Made by a program: the position numbers and the translations under genes
In this document: in pieces, positions 35,863 through 45,888 of the stretch
How positions within the stretch are numbered: position 1 is the first letter of the stretch
How the letters are laid out: the number at the start of each line of letters is the position of its first letter
Source of the DNA: Terana coerulea
Lineage: Eukaryota; Basidiomycota; Agaricomycetes; Polyporales; Phanerochaetaceae
DNA: 64,000 bases
Assembly (NCBI GenBank): GCA_024811115.1
Contig: JAKOGH010000005.1
Coordinates: forward strand, 186,001-250,000
Direction: 5' to 3'
Notes under the pieces: generated by a model
Database searches by the model: none
What the model saw: only the letters and a program-made list of their open reading frames with translations
What the model was told of the DNA's origin: nothing

Positions 35863-38800
35863 ATGCATTTTAAAGAAAATATAACGGACAACGGCTCACC
35901 AGATGTACGTGGTATGCCAACAATTCCATGACAGAGCATGGGAACACTGACTTTGGTCTGTTGCTCTTAGAGTGTTCCTTTCATCAAGCCAGAACCACAA
36001 GAGCAAGTCATCTCCCCGCTCGTCGGCAACAGAGCATGGACAGGAACTCTCGGAGACCTGAGGCCGGTAATTAAGCCAGAGCCTACGGACAATGGGCCGC
36101 ACGTACGTGTAATGTTGTAACGAGGAAAATCCAGCAGGCTAATGACGCGCCGTGTCGTAGGTGATTAGAAACGGCCTTCCTGTTCCTGCACAGGCCGGAA
36201 ATGTACTGCCGCTCGGACCGCCTGAGAACGCACTTCCCGGCTCCTCTGCTGCCGCGTCGCATTCTCAGGCGTCAGAATCTGTCCCTGAGCCGCAGCGCTC
36301 ATATTATACCACTCACAACTCAGCGCACGAGATTGTATATGCCCCTGAGCATGCGCTCAAGGAAGGACTAGGCATGGTCAAAGCCCTTAAGGCGAATATC
36401 GCGAAGTTGGAGCTGGGCAGCAAGCTGAGGAAGGATGTGTGGCTCCGTGAAATCGAAAGGTGTGTATATGCGCGTTGTTAGCAAGGGAGGTATGTGTTCT
36501 GACGAGCGGGCAGCCTTACGAACCAGGGTGCACCGACTACTATGATCGCGGTTTGCGGAGGTGAGTCACGTCGCGTTAATTAGTCGTGTGGCGGCCATTG
36601 ACACGTGTCTTCAGCCACCGGCGCTGGCAAATCTTCCATTTTAAATGCTATCCTCGACGGTAACACGCAAGCTTCTCGCTTTGCAATCGCTTGAATGCTG
36701 AAATAACGTCTGTATAGATAACATTGTACCTACAAGCGGCATGCGAGGTTAATGACCCATTGAGTGCGAGTGTTTGTCGATTCTAACAATGAGCCACAGC
36801 ATGTACCGCCGTGGTGACTGAAATCGCCTACCACAAGAAGAGAACAATTGAAGGAGACGTGTCGTTCTTGAGTGAAGCGGAGTGGCGCGCAGAGCTTTCT
36901 GTTCTGCTCGATGATTTGGTAGACGAGGATGGCAATCTCAAGCGAAGCACGGACTTGAGATCAGACGCTGGGGTAGCCTGGCAGAAGGTGAAGCGAATCG
37001 GTTCAAATGCTGGATATACCCCCTGACCAGACTTCTCTGAAGGTACATGCAGTCTACCCAAACATCTCACAGGAGCAGTTGGTGAAGATGTCGGTTGATG
37101 AGATTATTGCGAAGGATCGCAGTGAGTTAGCTTTATCCCCACGTGAAATCGTGCTGAAGCCGCTTAAGAGGTCGCGAAGATGCTTGGCGAGACCAAGCAC
37201 ATCGTCGCTGACGACTCGAAGACGTTTGGGCAAGAAATCGCGAAATACATCGACTCCAAGGACCAGAAACGCGGCGACAAGTCCAAGAAGGACAAAGACA
37301 AGGGCAAGTCGAAGGAGGCGAAGGAGAAGGAGAAGGGCAAGAGCCTCATCGACAAAGCTGCGCGAGCAGAACAAGGGCAAGAATGCATCGCACGGCATCG
37401 GCTCCTCGTCTTCCAAGGAAAAGAAGGAGGAGGCCGGTGACGCCGCAGCGTTTTGGCCGTTGATTCGGCAGGTGCAGGTCAAGTGTAACGCCAAGGCACT
37501 CTCGACGGGCGCAATTCTCGTGGATTTGCCCGGTGTGGCAGACGCGAATGCCGCGCGAAACAATATCGCAAAGGACTACATGAAGAAGTGTGATTGCATT
37601 TGGATTCTTGCTCCCATTACGCGTGCTGTAGATGACAAGACTGCGAGAGGTGAGCTTTGTCAGTCCAAGACAGTGAGCGCGTGCTGACTTGCCTTGTACA
37701 GACTTGATGGGTGATGCCTTCAAGATGCAACTCATGAGTAAGGTTTCATCCTCTTGACCAGTGAACTTGTACTAACAATCTTCTAGTGGGTAGGTAATAT
37801 GATCAAAATCATACGAATCTGTGAACTCACCGCAACGTCTTGGTTCGTTGTACACAGACGGAAAGTGAGTGCAGCTAATCTCTAATCCTTCTAGAGCGTC
37901 CTGACCTGCGGCTGCTTAGCTACGACGATAACGCCATTACTTTCATTGGTGCGTGTTTACTAGACGAAGTTTAATTGGATAACTAATACTAGGTTGGGTA
38001 ATCCAGCTTCAGAGTGTGACGACATCTCGTGCTCGGAAGTCATACGCGCACTCAATGTCGAAGACGACCCCGAACTCGAGGTCATTGAGGCAGAGATTGA
38101 GCAGTGCAGAACAGAGACTGAAGAGTGGAAGGAGAAGAAGGAAGAATATGAGAGCACCGCGAAAGGTGTGCTAAACCTATTCTCGTACTCCTTGACGACC
38201 TTCTGAACTTCTGCATCCTAGCCACCGACCAGATCCTGAAGCAGCTGCGGCCAATGTTGACCGAGTACAAGGCCCATCTCGCTGCACTAGAGAAGGGCGA
38301 GAGCTTCGAGCCAACGCTGACCGCCACGAAGTCGAGTAAGGGCAAGAAGGCAAAAGCGGCGCCTAAGGACGACGGCGACTCGGACGTTGAAATGGATGAA
38401 GTCGAGGCCATTGACAGCGACGGTGAAAGCCCCCACGCGGTAAGAAGCGCAAGAACTCGCGTAGTGGGAAAGCCGGTTCACCGAAGCGGCGGCGCAGCGA
38501 AGCCAGCGAGCTCGATGACGACTTCATTGTGGACGACGACGACGACCTCGTCTTCTCTGACTCCGAGAGCGAGACCGCCAAGTCGGACTCAGATAACGAG
38601 GATGGAGCGGGCCCGTCGGACTCTTCCGCGGTCGACAGCGACAGCGACCGCGAAAACTCGGATAAAGATGAGGAGGAGGAGCAAGAAGAGGAGGTGACGG
38701 AGGAGAGCCTCAAGGCGAAGATCGAGGAGCACGAGCAGGCAATTGCGGAGGGCCGCAAGGACTTGGCAGAGGCTCGCAGGCTGAGGAAGAGGCCATGGAC

Positions 38801-40725
38801 GCGCTTGCGAGTCTGAAGAAGCGCGAGCACAAGGCGCAGCGGGAGAAGAATGCCTTTGCTCGAAGAAACGTTCTGAGGTAGGTGCATGCGCTAAAGTTGA
38901 GGGTCTGAGTCTGATTGTGCCGCGTAGTTCTCGCGAGATGTTCTCAAGGAGGACTTCAGGACGGGTCTGAAGGATCTGGATGATGCGGCTGCAGAACAGC
39001 GCGACCCGGACAGTTTCGATCCCACTGTCAACCTACGGGGTAAAGTTTCGCAAAACGAGCGATCTCTCAAACGACTTACGGTGTTGCAGATTATGAGGCC
39101 ATTGATCTCCCTGTGTTCACATGCTCGGCCCGTGACTATGTTCGCATCAAGGGTATGTTGTCCTACCCAACAGCGCTCCTTTGTGCTCACAATTCCTTGT
39201 AGGTCAAGTTAAGGGTGATGGTGAACCGACATGTTTCACCAGGACTGAGGACACCGGCATCCCTGCGCTGCAGGAATGGTGCCACCACCTAACGGTTTCC
39301 TCCAGAGAACGGAGCCGCACGCAATTTCCTCGCACACCTTCGCACCTTTGCCAACTCGGTGAAGATGTATGTCTCAGGCATCGGCGATGTCACCGCAGTG
39401 GACCGCGAGACCCTCCGAGAGAAGTGGGAGTCGAATCTCGGCGATGACGATGGCGCCAGCGCGTATAGTGGGTACGATGATTCAGACGACGGGGTGGATC
39501 CGTTCGGCTTCCTGGAACTGGCTAGACTCGCTGGTGCACCTCAAGCCCCGCCCGCTGCAGGCATGTATACCATGGCGCGAAAGCCTGCTAAACGCGATCG
39601 GGATGGTAACCTCGTTGGCATTACTCCCCGTTTGGCCAAGGTGAGCACTCAACTATTACGGTCGCGAGATTGAGCTAGAATTCACCGCGTTACGCGTCTC
39701 AGGACTTCGCAACCGTCGTCGATGACGCTGTGAAGGGGCTTCAGGCGCGCTTCCGGGAAGGCCTCGAGGAGAAATGCCGTCTGGGGGCGGTTCTGGCTGC
39801 GCAGGGTGCTGTCGACAGCTCTGACGCGTTTGCTGCATCGATGCACTGGGCGACCTACCGAGCTAGTACGTCTCTCCTCATCCACTACGCGGTGCGCATA
39901 CTCAAGCATGTCGTCGCAGCCCTCCGCCGGCACGGTTCTTGGCGCTCGGATCTCAACGTCGAGCTGAGCAACCCATTCACGCGCCAGATCGCGAGCACGT
40001 GGTCCAAGGTGTTCGAGGCGGATCTCTTCGCGAGCTTCGAGAAGGCGACGAACGACGCGATCAAGAAGGTACTCAAGGAGGTCGAGGACACGGCTGCGGT
40101 CGGTCTGAAGGAGCGGGCCCGCGGACAAGCGGAGCTGGCGCTCGAGGAGGCGAAGGTCGCGCTGGGGAAGACGATCGACGTCGTGCGCGACACGATCAAC
40201 AGCGAGCAGAAGGAAGTCAGCCGATGCCTAGCGCCGCATGTACAGAACCAGCTGACCGACGGCTACGATGCTGCTATGGAGGAGCGCGGGAAGGGCAGTG
40301 TCGCCCGGCAGAAGGTGCAGTCATATCTTACAGGACCTTGCTCGCGGAGCTGACTTCTCTGCGCAGGCTTTGTTCCACAACTATGTGGCAGACATCAAGG
40401 ATGAGATGTTTGAAGGCGCTGCTGATGTTATCCTCGGCCGCCTCGCAAAGGCTGCAGAGGCCGTTGGTGCGGCGCTGGGCGAGGCCCTCTCCGAGCTGGC
40501 AGAGAAGGTGAGCTGGCAGAGTCCGTTGGGAGTACAAGTTGCTGAACATCATGTTACTAGGTGGAAGTGAGCGTCGCTGTGCTATGGGAGGGACCGCGCG
40601 ACGACCCGACGCAGGTCAAGGCACGCGTCCTCGTTGTCGAGGCCGTTTCGGACATCCTGCGCGAAGTGGAACATTGGCAACAGGCTGCGCAGGTCAAGGC
40701 TCAGGTCAAAGACGACTCTACGTGA
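35863..40725 (+). CDS. Large dynamin-like P-loop GTPase (nuclear GTPase SLIP-GC-like / DUF7605 type)
   Basis: The first exon MHFKENITDNGSPD splices at GTACGT to SVPFIKPEPQEQVISPL. After VIRNGLPVPAQ and a helical lead (VKALKANIAKLELGSK) comes the GTPase domain split over many introns: G1 AVCGATGAGKSSILNAIL, G2 TSGMRACTAVVTE, G3 ILVDLPGVADANAARN, G4 ITFIASKCDDI. A Lys/Asp/Glu-rich insertion (KYIDSKDQKRGDKSKKDKDK, about 37230-37440) sits between G2 and G3. After G4 comes coiled coil, another acidic Ser block (38520-38700), FTCSARDYVRIKG and RTFANSVKMYVSGIGDV. A long helical stalk follows (LKERARGQAELALEEAKVAL), ending LREVEHWQQAAQVKAQVKD. The P-loop plus DLPG plus helical-bundle order is that of dynamin-family large GTPases; similar fungal genes are labelled nuclear GTPase SLIP-GC. 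Its function in fungi is not established. I estimate about 1,250-1,300 residues. Confidence 0.85.
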
Positions 40726-41278
40726 TCTGCAGCTTTCGCCATTGCTTCGGGTAAAATTTTCAGTACACGTTAATAATGACGAGGGCGCGGCCATGCTAGG
40801 TCGTCGCCCCGTTAATGATACCTTACATCCTGCTAGAGATGTATTACTGCTCCATTATTTTACTGCTTATCTGCCCTGTCCTGTTGTATGATGTTCTTGC
40901 TCCGTCTCCTCGTAGCAAAATATGTAGTTCTGTGTCACTAAATACGCTTCCCTCTAGATGTGCTCATAGAAGTACGATATTGTGCCAACTATTCCCAGTG
41001 TATATACTTCATAACTAGCCCAATCACACCATAGCTTGGATTCCGCCACTGACGAAATTCGCGTGTGGGTGGCATACGGGGACTTGGCACTCAACAGAGC
41101 TGCGATGGTTTCAAGACTGAGCCACTCGCTCTAGGTTGTGATAAACATATAAACCTGTCCCATTAAATGTATCCTGCTCTAGATATGCAGTAGAGGTAGA
41201 GTAGTGTGCCAAATATTTCCGATGTATGTAATTCGTAGCAAGTCCGATGTCATCCTTATTTCCAAATCACGTAACCCC
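40726..41278. other. Intergenic with a decayed tandem duplication of the neighbouring MFS 3' end
   Basis: The space between two convergent genes. It contains copy A (40938-41130) of a degenerate ~224-bp tandem repeat and the non-coding part of copy B. Nothing else recognised. Confidence 0.6.
40938..41130 (-). repeat. Degenerate tandem repeat, copy A (relic of MFS last exon plus 3' flank)
   Basis: It resembles 41162-41345 at a constant offset of about 222-224 bp: TGTGCCAACTATTCCC at 40982 against TGTGCCAAATATTTCC at 41204, and ATTCGCGTGTGGG at 41058 against ATCTGCGCGTGGT at 41282. On the minus strand 41058-41118 reads LETIAALLSAKSPYATHTRI, matching FKKIGGRLRAKSPYANHAQI, the end of the MFS protein at 41279. 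The in-frame stop is missing here, so this is a decayed copy. Confidence 0.65.
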
Positions 41279-41345
41279 TTAAATCTGCGCGTGGTTAGCG
41301 TACGGAGATTTCGCCCTCAAACGACCACCGATCTTCTTGAAGATG
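41162..41345 (-). repeat. Degenerate tandem repeat, copy B (functional MFS last exon plus 3' flank)
   Basis: The partner of copy A. It covers the last ~60 coding bases of the minus-strand MFS gene and about 115 bp downstream of its stop. Confidence 0.65.
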
Positions 41346-43412
41346 AACCTAGAGAGTGAGGATTTCAGCACCATTGTCATATCACTGAGAGACTGTCCAA
41401 CTCACGGAAGAGGCGCTGCAATGGTTGTCACGCCCGCCAACAACGCCGTCGCGCCATCCGTGCCGAGCGCAGTGTACATCTGGCCCGCGAAGAGCGGGAA
41501 CGCGCACGCGAAGAGCGAGCGGACGAAGGAGTTGGCGGCCATCGCGCTCGCGGCCATCGGGCGGTACGCGGACACGAGGTACGTGAACGTCGACGAGAAG
41601 CAGAGCGTGAAGCCCGCGCCGAAGAACGCGGACGCGACGATGGGCACGACCCAGTGCACGTGCGGGTACGACGTGAACGCGAGGAAGTACAGGCTGAACG
41701 GCACGAGCACCGCGCCGACCTCGCCCGTCAGCAGCCGCGCCTCGGGCGGGAGGTCGATGCCGTGGTACTTGCGGTTCGCGCGCCTGCCGGTTCACGTGAG
41801 CAGAAAGAGAAATATGGAGGGCGGATGGACGTACTTGATGAGTGCGACGTTGAGGATGGTTCCCGAGACCATGCCGACGCCAAGGCCGATGAACGCCATA
41901 CCTGTTTGCTGCGTGTTGAAGCCGTGGTTGACCCCGAAGATGTACGGGTAGGCCTCGAAAGTGAGGTACAGAATGCCAAAAATGACAGACGTCCTACGAC
42001 AATACTGGTTCAAATATGTACCAACTAGGACAAAAGAGCATACATACCACAGATCCAACAGCAAATTCATCCTGTCAAACAGTAGCAGTTCTATTGTGGA
42101 TATTCAGGAGGGATGCGTGATGTCGCGAGCTGGAGGATGGCCTACCGAAGGGGAGGTAGCAGCTGACAACAACCAAGCGCGTCACACTCCCTGGCCGGCG
42201 ATCAAGTGGCGCGTAGTACTGAGCGTCGCCAGTGCTCTTCCTGAGTCTGTAACATTGCAAAGAAACGTCAGAGTCACTTGTTGTATACCTGCGCAGAAAG
42301 ACTCACTTCGCAGCTTTCCACTTTCTCAGTGCCGGCTCGTACGTCTCGGGAATTAGCTGTGAAGTGTGTGACTTAATGTGCTGGCCAATGACAGCAAGGA
42401 AGGTGACTTACCAGGAAGATGAGAATAACCTCAATAAAAGTCCAGATTAGCAAAAGCCGGTATGTCCACCTCCATGTAGTGTTAAAGTTGATGAAGCTGG
42501 TAACAAGTCAGAAACAAATCAGATAACCGTTTGGTGGGAGTACCAACGCACCCGCCAATCAGCGGACCCAACATCGGACCAATGAATGGTGACAACGTAT
42601 ACAGCGCAGTTGGCCTGTGTCGATACGTCAGCTGGGATACGTTATGAGAGCGTAAGGGACATACACAGCCACCTCGTGTCCAGCGAAAATGTCACTTATA
42701 CTTCCTGCCGCAACGCTAAGGAACGCGGACGAGCAGAAGCCTGTGAGGAACCGGAAGATGACGAGAATCGCTGTGGGGCCACATCGTTATAAACGGCTGC
42801 ATATAGCAACCACATGACGAATACGCACCGATGTGGGACCCAAAGGCAAGCGGCCAGGTGAAGACCCAGAAGAAGAAGTAGGAGACGCGGTAGATGATGC
42901 TGCGGCCGTATACTTCAGAGAGCGGGCCGACGAGGAGCGGGCCGAATGCTGTGGAAGAACCAGTGAGAAGTATACTGCTTCGAAGGTAGAATAACGCTTA
43001 CCGACACCAAAGACGTAGAGACTCACGCCGAGAATAGTGGCTTCCTTGGACACATGGTACGCTTCCTCCTCTCCAGGCTGCGCGAAGGCCGCCTGTACCG
43101 AAGATCGTCAGTCCCACCGCAAGCGCTTCAAAGCGACAGAGAAGGCAACGTACGATGGATGAAGTAAACGTGCTGCACAGCGCACCTGAGCACACTGCGA
43201 GGACAATTATGACCTTGCGCCAGTGAGGAAGACTCTTCAGGCTCTCCTCCTCAGTGAGAAAGACGAGGTACGGGTCCTGTTCCGCTGGCTTGTCCTTGAC
43301 CGCCTGCTCCTCTTTTGTGTCGGGCACGGCCGCGTCGGGGACCCGATGCGCATCCGCGCCCCCACCTTCTCGAGGTCCTTGGGGAGAGCGTGTCTCCAGA
43401 GTGTTCTGACAT
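41279..43412 (-). CDS. MFS transporter, DHA1 drug/polyamine antiporter type
   Basis: Paralogue of the transporter at 1-1765. Read from the right: DPYLVFLTEEESLKSLPHWR, first membrane segment VIIVLAVCSGALCSTF, SKEATILGVSLYVFGV, GPLLVGPLSEVYGR, FRFLTGFCSSAFLSVAAGS, PFIGPMLGPLIGGFI, RWTYRLLLIWTFIEVILIFL, PETYEP, then the C-terminal half (MNLLLDLW, YPYIFGVNHGFNTQQTG, SYPHVHWVVPIVASAFFGAG, ASAMAANSFVRSLFACAFPL) and, after an intron, FIFKKIGGRLRAKSPYA to the stop at 41279. The N-terminus is uncertain. The ATG at 43412 (MSEHSGDT) is out of frame with the transporter unless one base in the five-C run at 43369-43373 is removed; alternatively an upstream exon splices in at the CAG just before AACACT. 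Substrate unknown. Confidence 0.83.
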
Positions 43413-45121
43413 GCTCGCCTAAGTGCACAGCGGGGACGATAGGACGCAGTCTGGTGGATCGTGCGACACCGGGGAGGAGACAAGCGGCCTTATATCCCTA
43501 TCGTCTCAGGGCGGATGGCGTGCCCGGCCAGAGGGAGCATGAACCGGCGGCCTGGTGACCAAAGGGTACATTGAGACCGACGCTACTAAAAAGAACGCCG
43601 TAAGCTGACTGGAAGGGCGAGCGGTTAGGAGGGGCGACAGAGTCTGCTTGCCTTTTTGTCAGCTTCGGCGACGGTGAGGAAATGGTTCGGGGTCGGCCAA
43701 TTCGTCCAGGGCGGAGCCTGGAGGGGCTAAGCCTTGTTATTTTGGTGGTATAGACATCGGGATACTGTTTGTATGTAAGCCTGTGCTGTCTATCTTCCAT
43801 AATGTTCAACGGAGGTGGGAGTCCGCAACGCGGTATTTTGAGGAATTGCCCGGTTTGAAAGAGATTTCCGCGAGGTAACAAACGTATCTGGCAAGCAGCG
43901 TACCATCCACATGAAGCGCATATATGCGCTTATATCTTCCTGCCCACCAGGGCAGGCGGAAAGGCGTTGCAGATGGCGGTCAGGATGAGTGTAGTCTGCA
44001 ACAAAGGAGAGCCAAGGCCGCTAGCGCTCCTTCGGGGTTTCCTTTGTTGACACAAGGGCGGATCACAAACGGGGTGGCGTCAAGCGCCGCGAGCTGTTCT
44101 CCTGCGCGCCGTCGCTCAGACTCCTACCCTTCTGTCGGCAGCATCTACCAGGCCGCTGTCACTTCCAATGACTCAAGACACTCAAAAGCAGAAGATTTGT
44201 CAGGCAAAAGACGTTGCGGAGTTGTGTTTCGGGCGCGGAAAGCAGTCCTCGGGGCGATTATGTAAGCCATCAGAGCCGACTCGGAGTGCGTCCGGAGGCC
44301 CCGGGCGCCTTCCTTTCTACGGTCCCGTCACTGTTGCACATGCTCCGAGCTGGGTCGGCACTGCTCGGTGCTTGCTTGGCTACATACATCATACCTGATT
44401 CAACAATAAATGTGAGCTGTGCTCAAGTATGGCAGCATGGTGCTCTTACCAAAACTGTTCCACCAGCAGCCTTAGTCCGAGATCTTGGCGGGCCGTGCGC
44501 CCCATCCCGACGCCCCTTCCAGATGTGGCATCCCGCCCAGAAATGTGCGATAGTCTGAGTATACACGTAGTAAGTCACACTCCGAAGGAAGGTAAATGGC
44601 CTTTCATCGTGCCATAGTTTCTGTCCAACACGCTTCGTGACTGATTCAGTCCCTATTCCTCGAATTAGACCGACGAAACCCTCATTCACCACATCGTCTA
44701 CTTATAATAACAGGCTGATCCAGAAACAGTTCACCAATTTAGCAATTGCATTGTACATTGCATTATTGCCTTGGGGTACGGGTAAGTACAATACAGTAGA
44801 GCCGCGTCGGTAGGTGAATCGAAGGGTCATGAAGAGGCTCGTGACCAGTCTGGGTGGTATTACAAGGTACGTAGAGAAGCAGGAAGCAGGAAAGCAAGGA
44901 CGACGACGACAAGGGGCGTTAAATAGTTCGAGAGTAGATCGTGGTGCAGTGTGGAAGATATGAGCAATGGGAATACATCGACGGGGGGAGCTGAATGAAA
45001 ACTTCTCAGCTTCTCAGCGTCCGGTCCAGAATGGTCCATACGATAGAGATAGGTACAGGTGCAGAGACGAATGGATGTCCTGCAAAGCATTCGCTGGTTC
45101 AGTTGGTGGGTGTTGGTGGTT
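43413..45121. other. Gene-free interval
   Basis: About 1.7 kb. It may contain an upstream exon of the MFS gene near 43420-43900. Frames at 43498-43881, 44214-44558 and 44423-44692 show no motifs, no consistent splice context and Ser/Arg/Pro-biased composition, so none is called. Confidence 0.5.
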
Positions 45122-45888
45122 TTAGACCCTATAGATGGGCCTGCCGGAGCGATCGCACGGACGACCGGTGCGGGCGTCGACGTACTCGGCGCCGCGCGAG
45201 CCAGAGTGTGCGCCCATACCGAACCAGCGGCGGAACCGCTCGCCGAGCGAGTCAGAGTTCCGGCGCTGGTGGTGGTGCGACGACGTGTTGTGCCGTGCCG
45301 GGTCGCTCTGCGAGGGGCAACGCGTCAGTTACAATGTCTCCCCTGACGCCGGAGCACGGAAGTACGCACGTAGGAGACACTCGGACGGCGGTGTCCGCTG
45401 CTTTGGTGGTGCCCCGCGTCGTAGTACTGTGAAGTGGACGTGTGCGGGCGGGAGTGCGAGTACGAGCGACGGCGGTGACCCGAGTTCGACGAGGTCGTGT
45501 ACACGATTTGGCCAGGGGAGCGCGAGCTACTGCGGTGCCCGTGCCCACTGCTGGCCGTCTGATAGTGTTCGCGGGGTCCGACGCTGCTGGCCCGACGCCG
45601 TCTGCCGCTGTCGGCGTAGGCGTGCGGGGCCAAGTACTGCTGCCCGCCGCTGCTGGCGGAGTACACGATGGGCTGCGGGTAGCCGGACTGCGAGTGCGAG
45701 CGCGAGCGGTGGTGGGAGGGCGAGCTAGCGACGTAATACGAAGGCATAGTGCGCGTTGGTTGGCGTTGGACTGTGGGCACTGAGGGGTGTGAGTAGGAGG
45801 GGTAGATTTGAGGAGGGGGTGCGGGGGACTGTTGCTGGTAGGTATATGAAGGCTGGTGGTGGTGGTGCTGAGCGGGGTAGGAGTCCAT
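45122..45888 (-). CDS. His/Tyr/Ser-rich low-complexity protein, unknown function
   Basis: Two exons. The first (45888 to about 45367) starts MDSYPAQHHHHQPSYTYQQQ and is rich in His, Tyr, Gln, Pro and Ser (SGYPQPIVYSASSGGQQYL, SSSRSPGQIVYTTSSNSG). After an intron (about 45366-45304) the second exon is better ordered: SDPARHNTSSHHHQRRNSDS, GERFRRWFGMGAHS, GAEYVDARTGRPCDRSGRPI, ending YRV at 45122. The compact C-terminal motif (RRWFG, then YVDARTGR.VDR.GRPIY) looks conserved and would be the part to search with. IVYSASS and IVYTTSS are two copies of a short degenerate repeat. No membrane segment or signal peptide. Function unknown. Confidence 0.72.

Noticed and set aside
37054..37563. 169-codon minus-strand frame opposite the GTPase gene
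   Set aside because: Leucine-rich mirror of the Lys/Asp/Glu tract on the coding strand.
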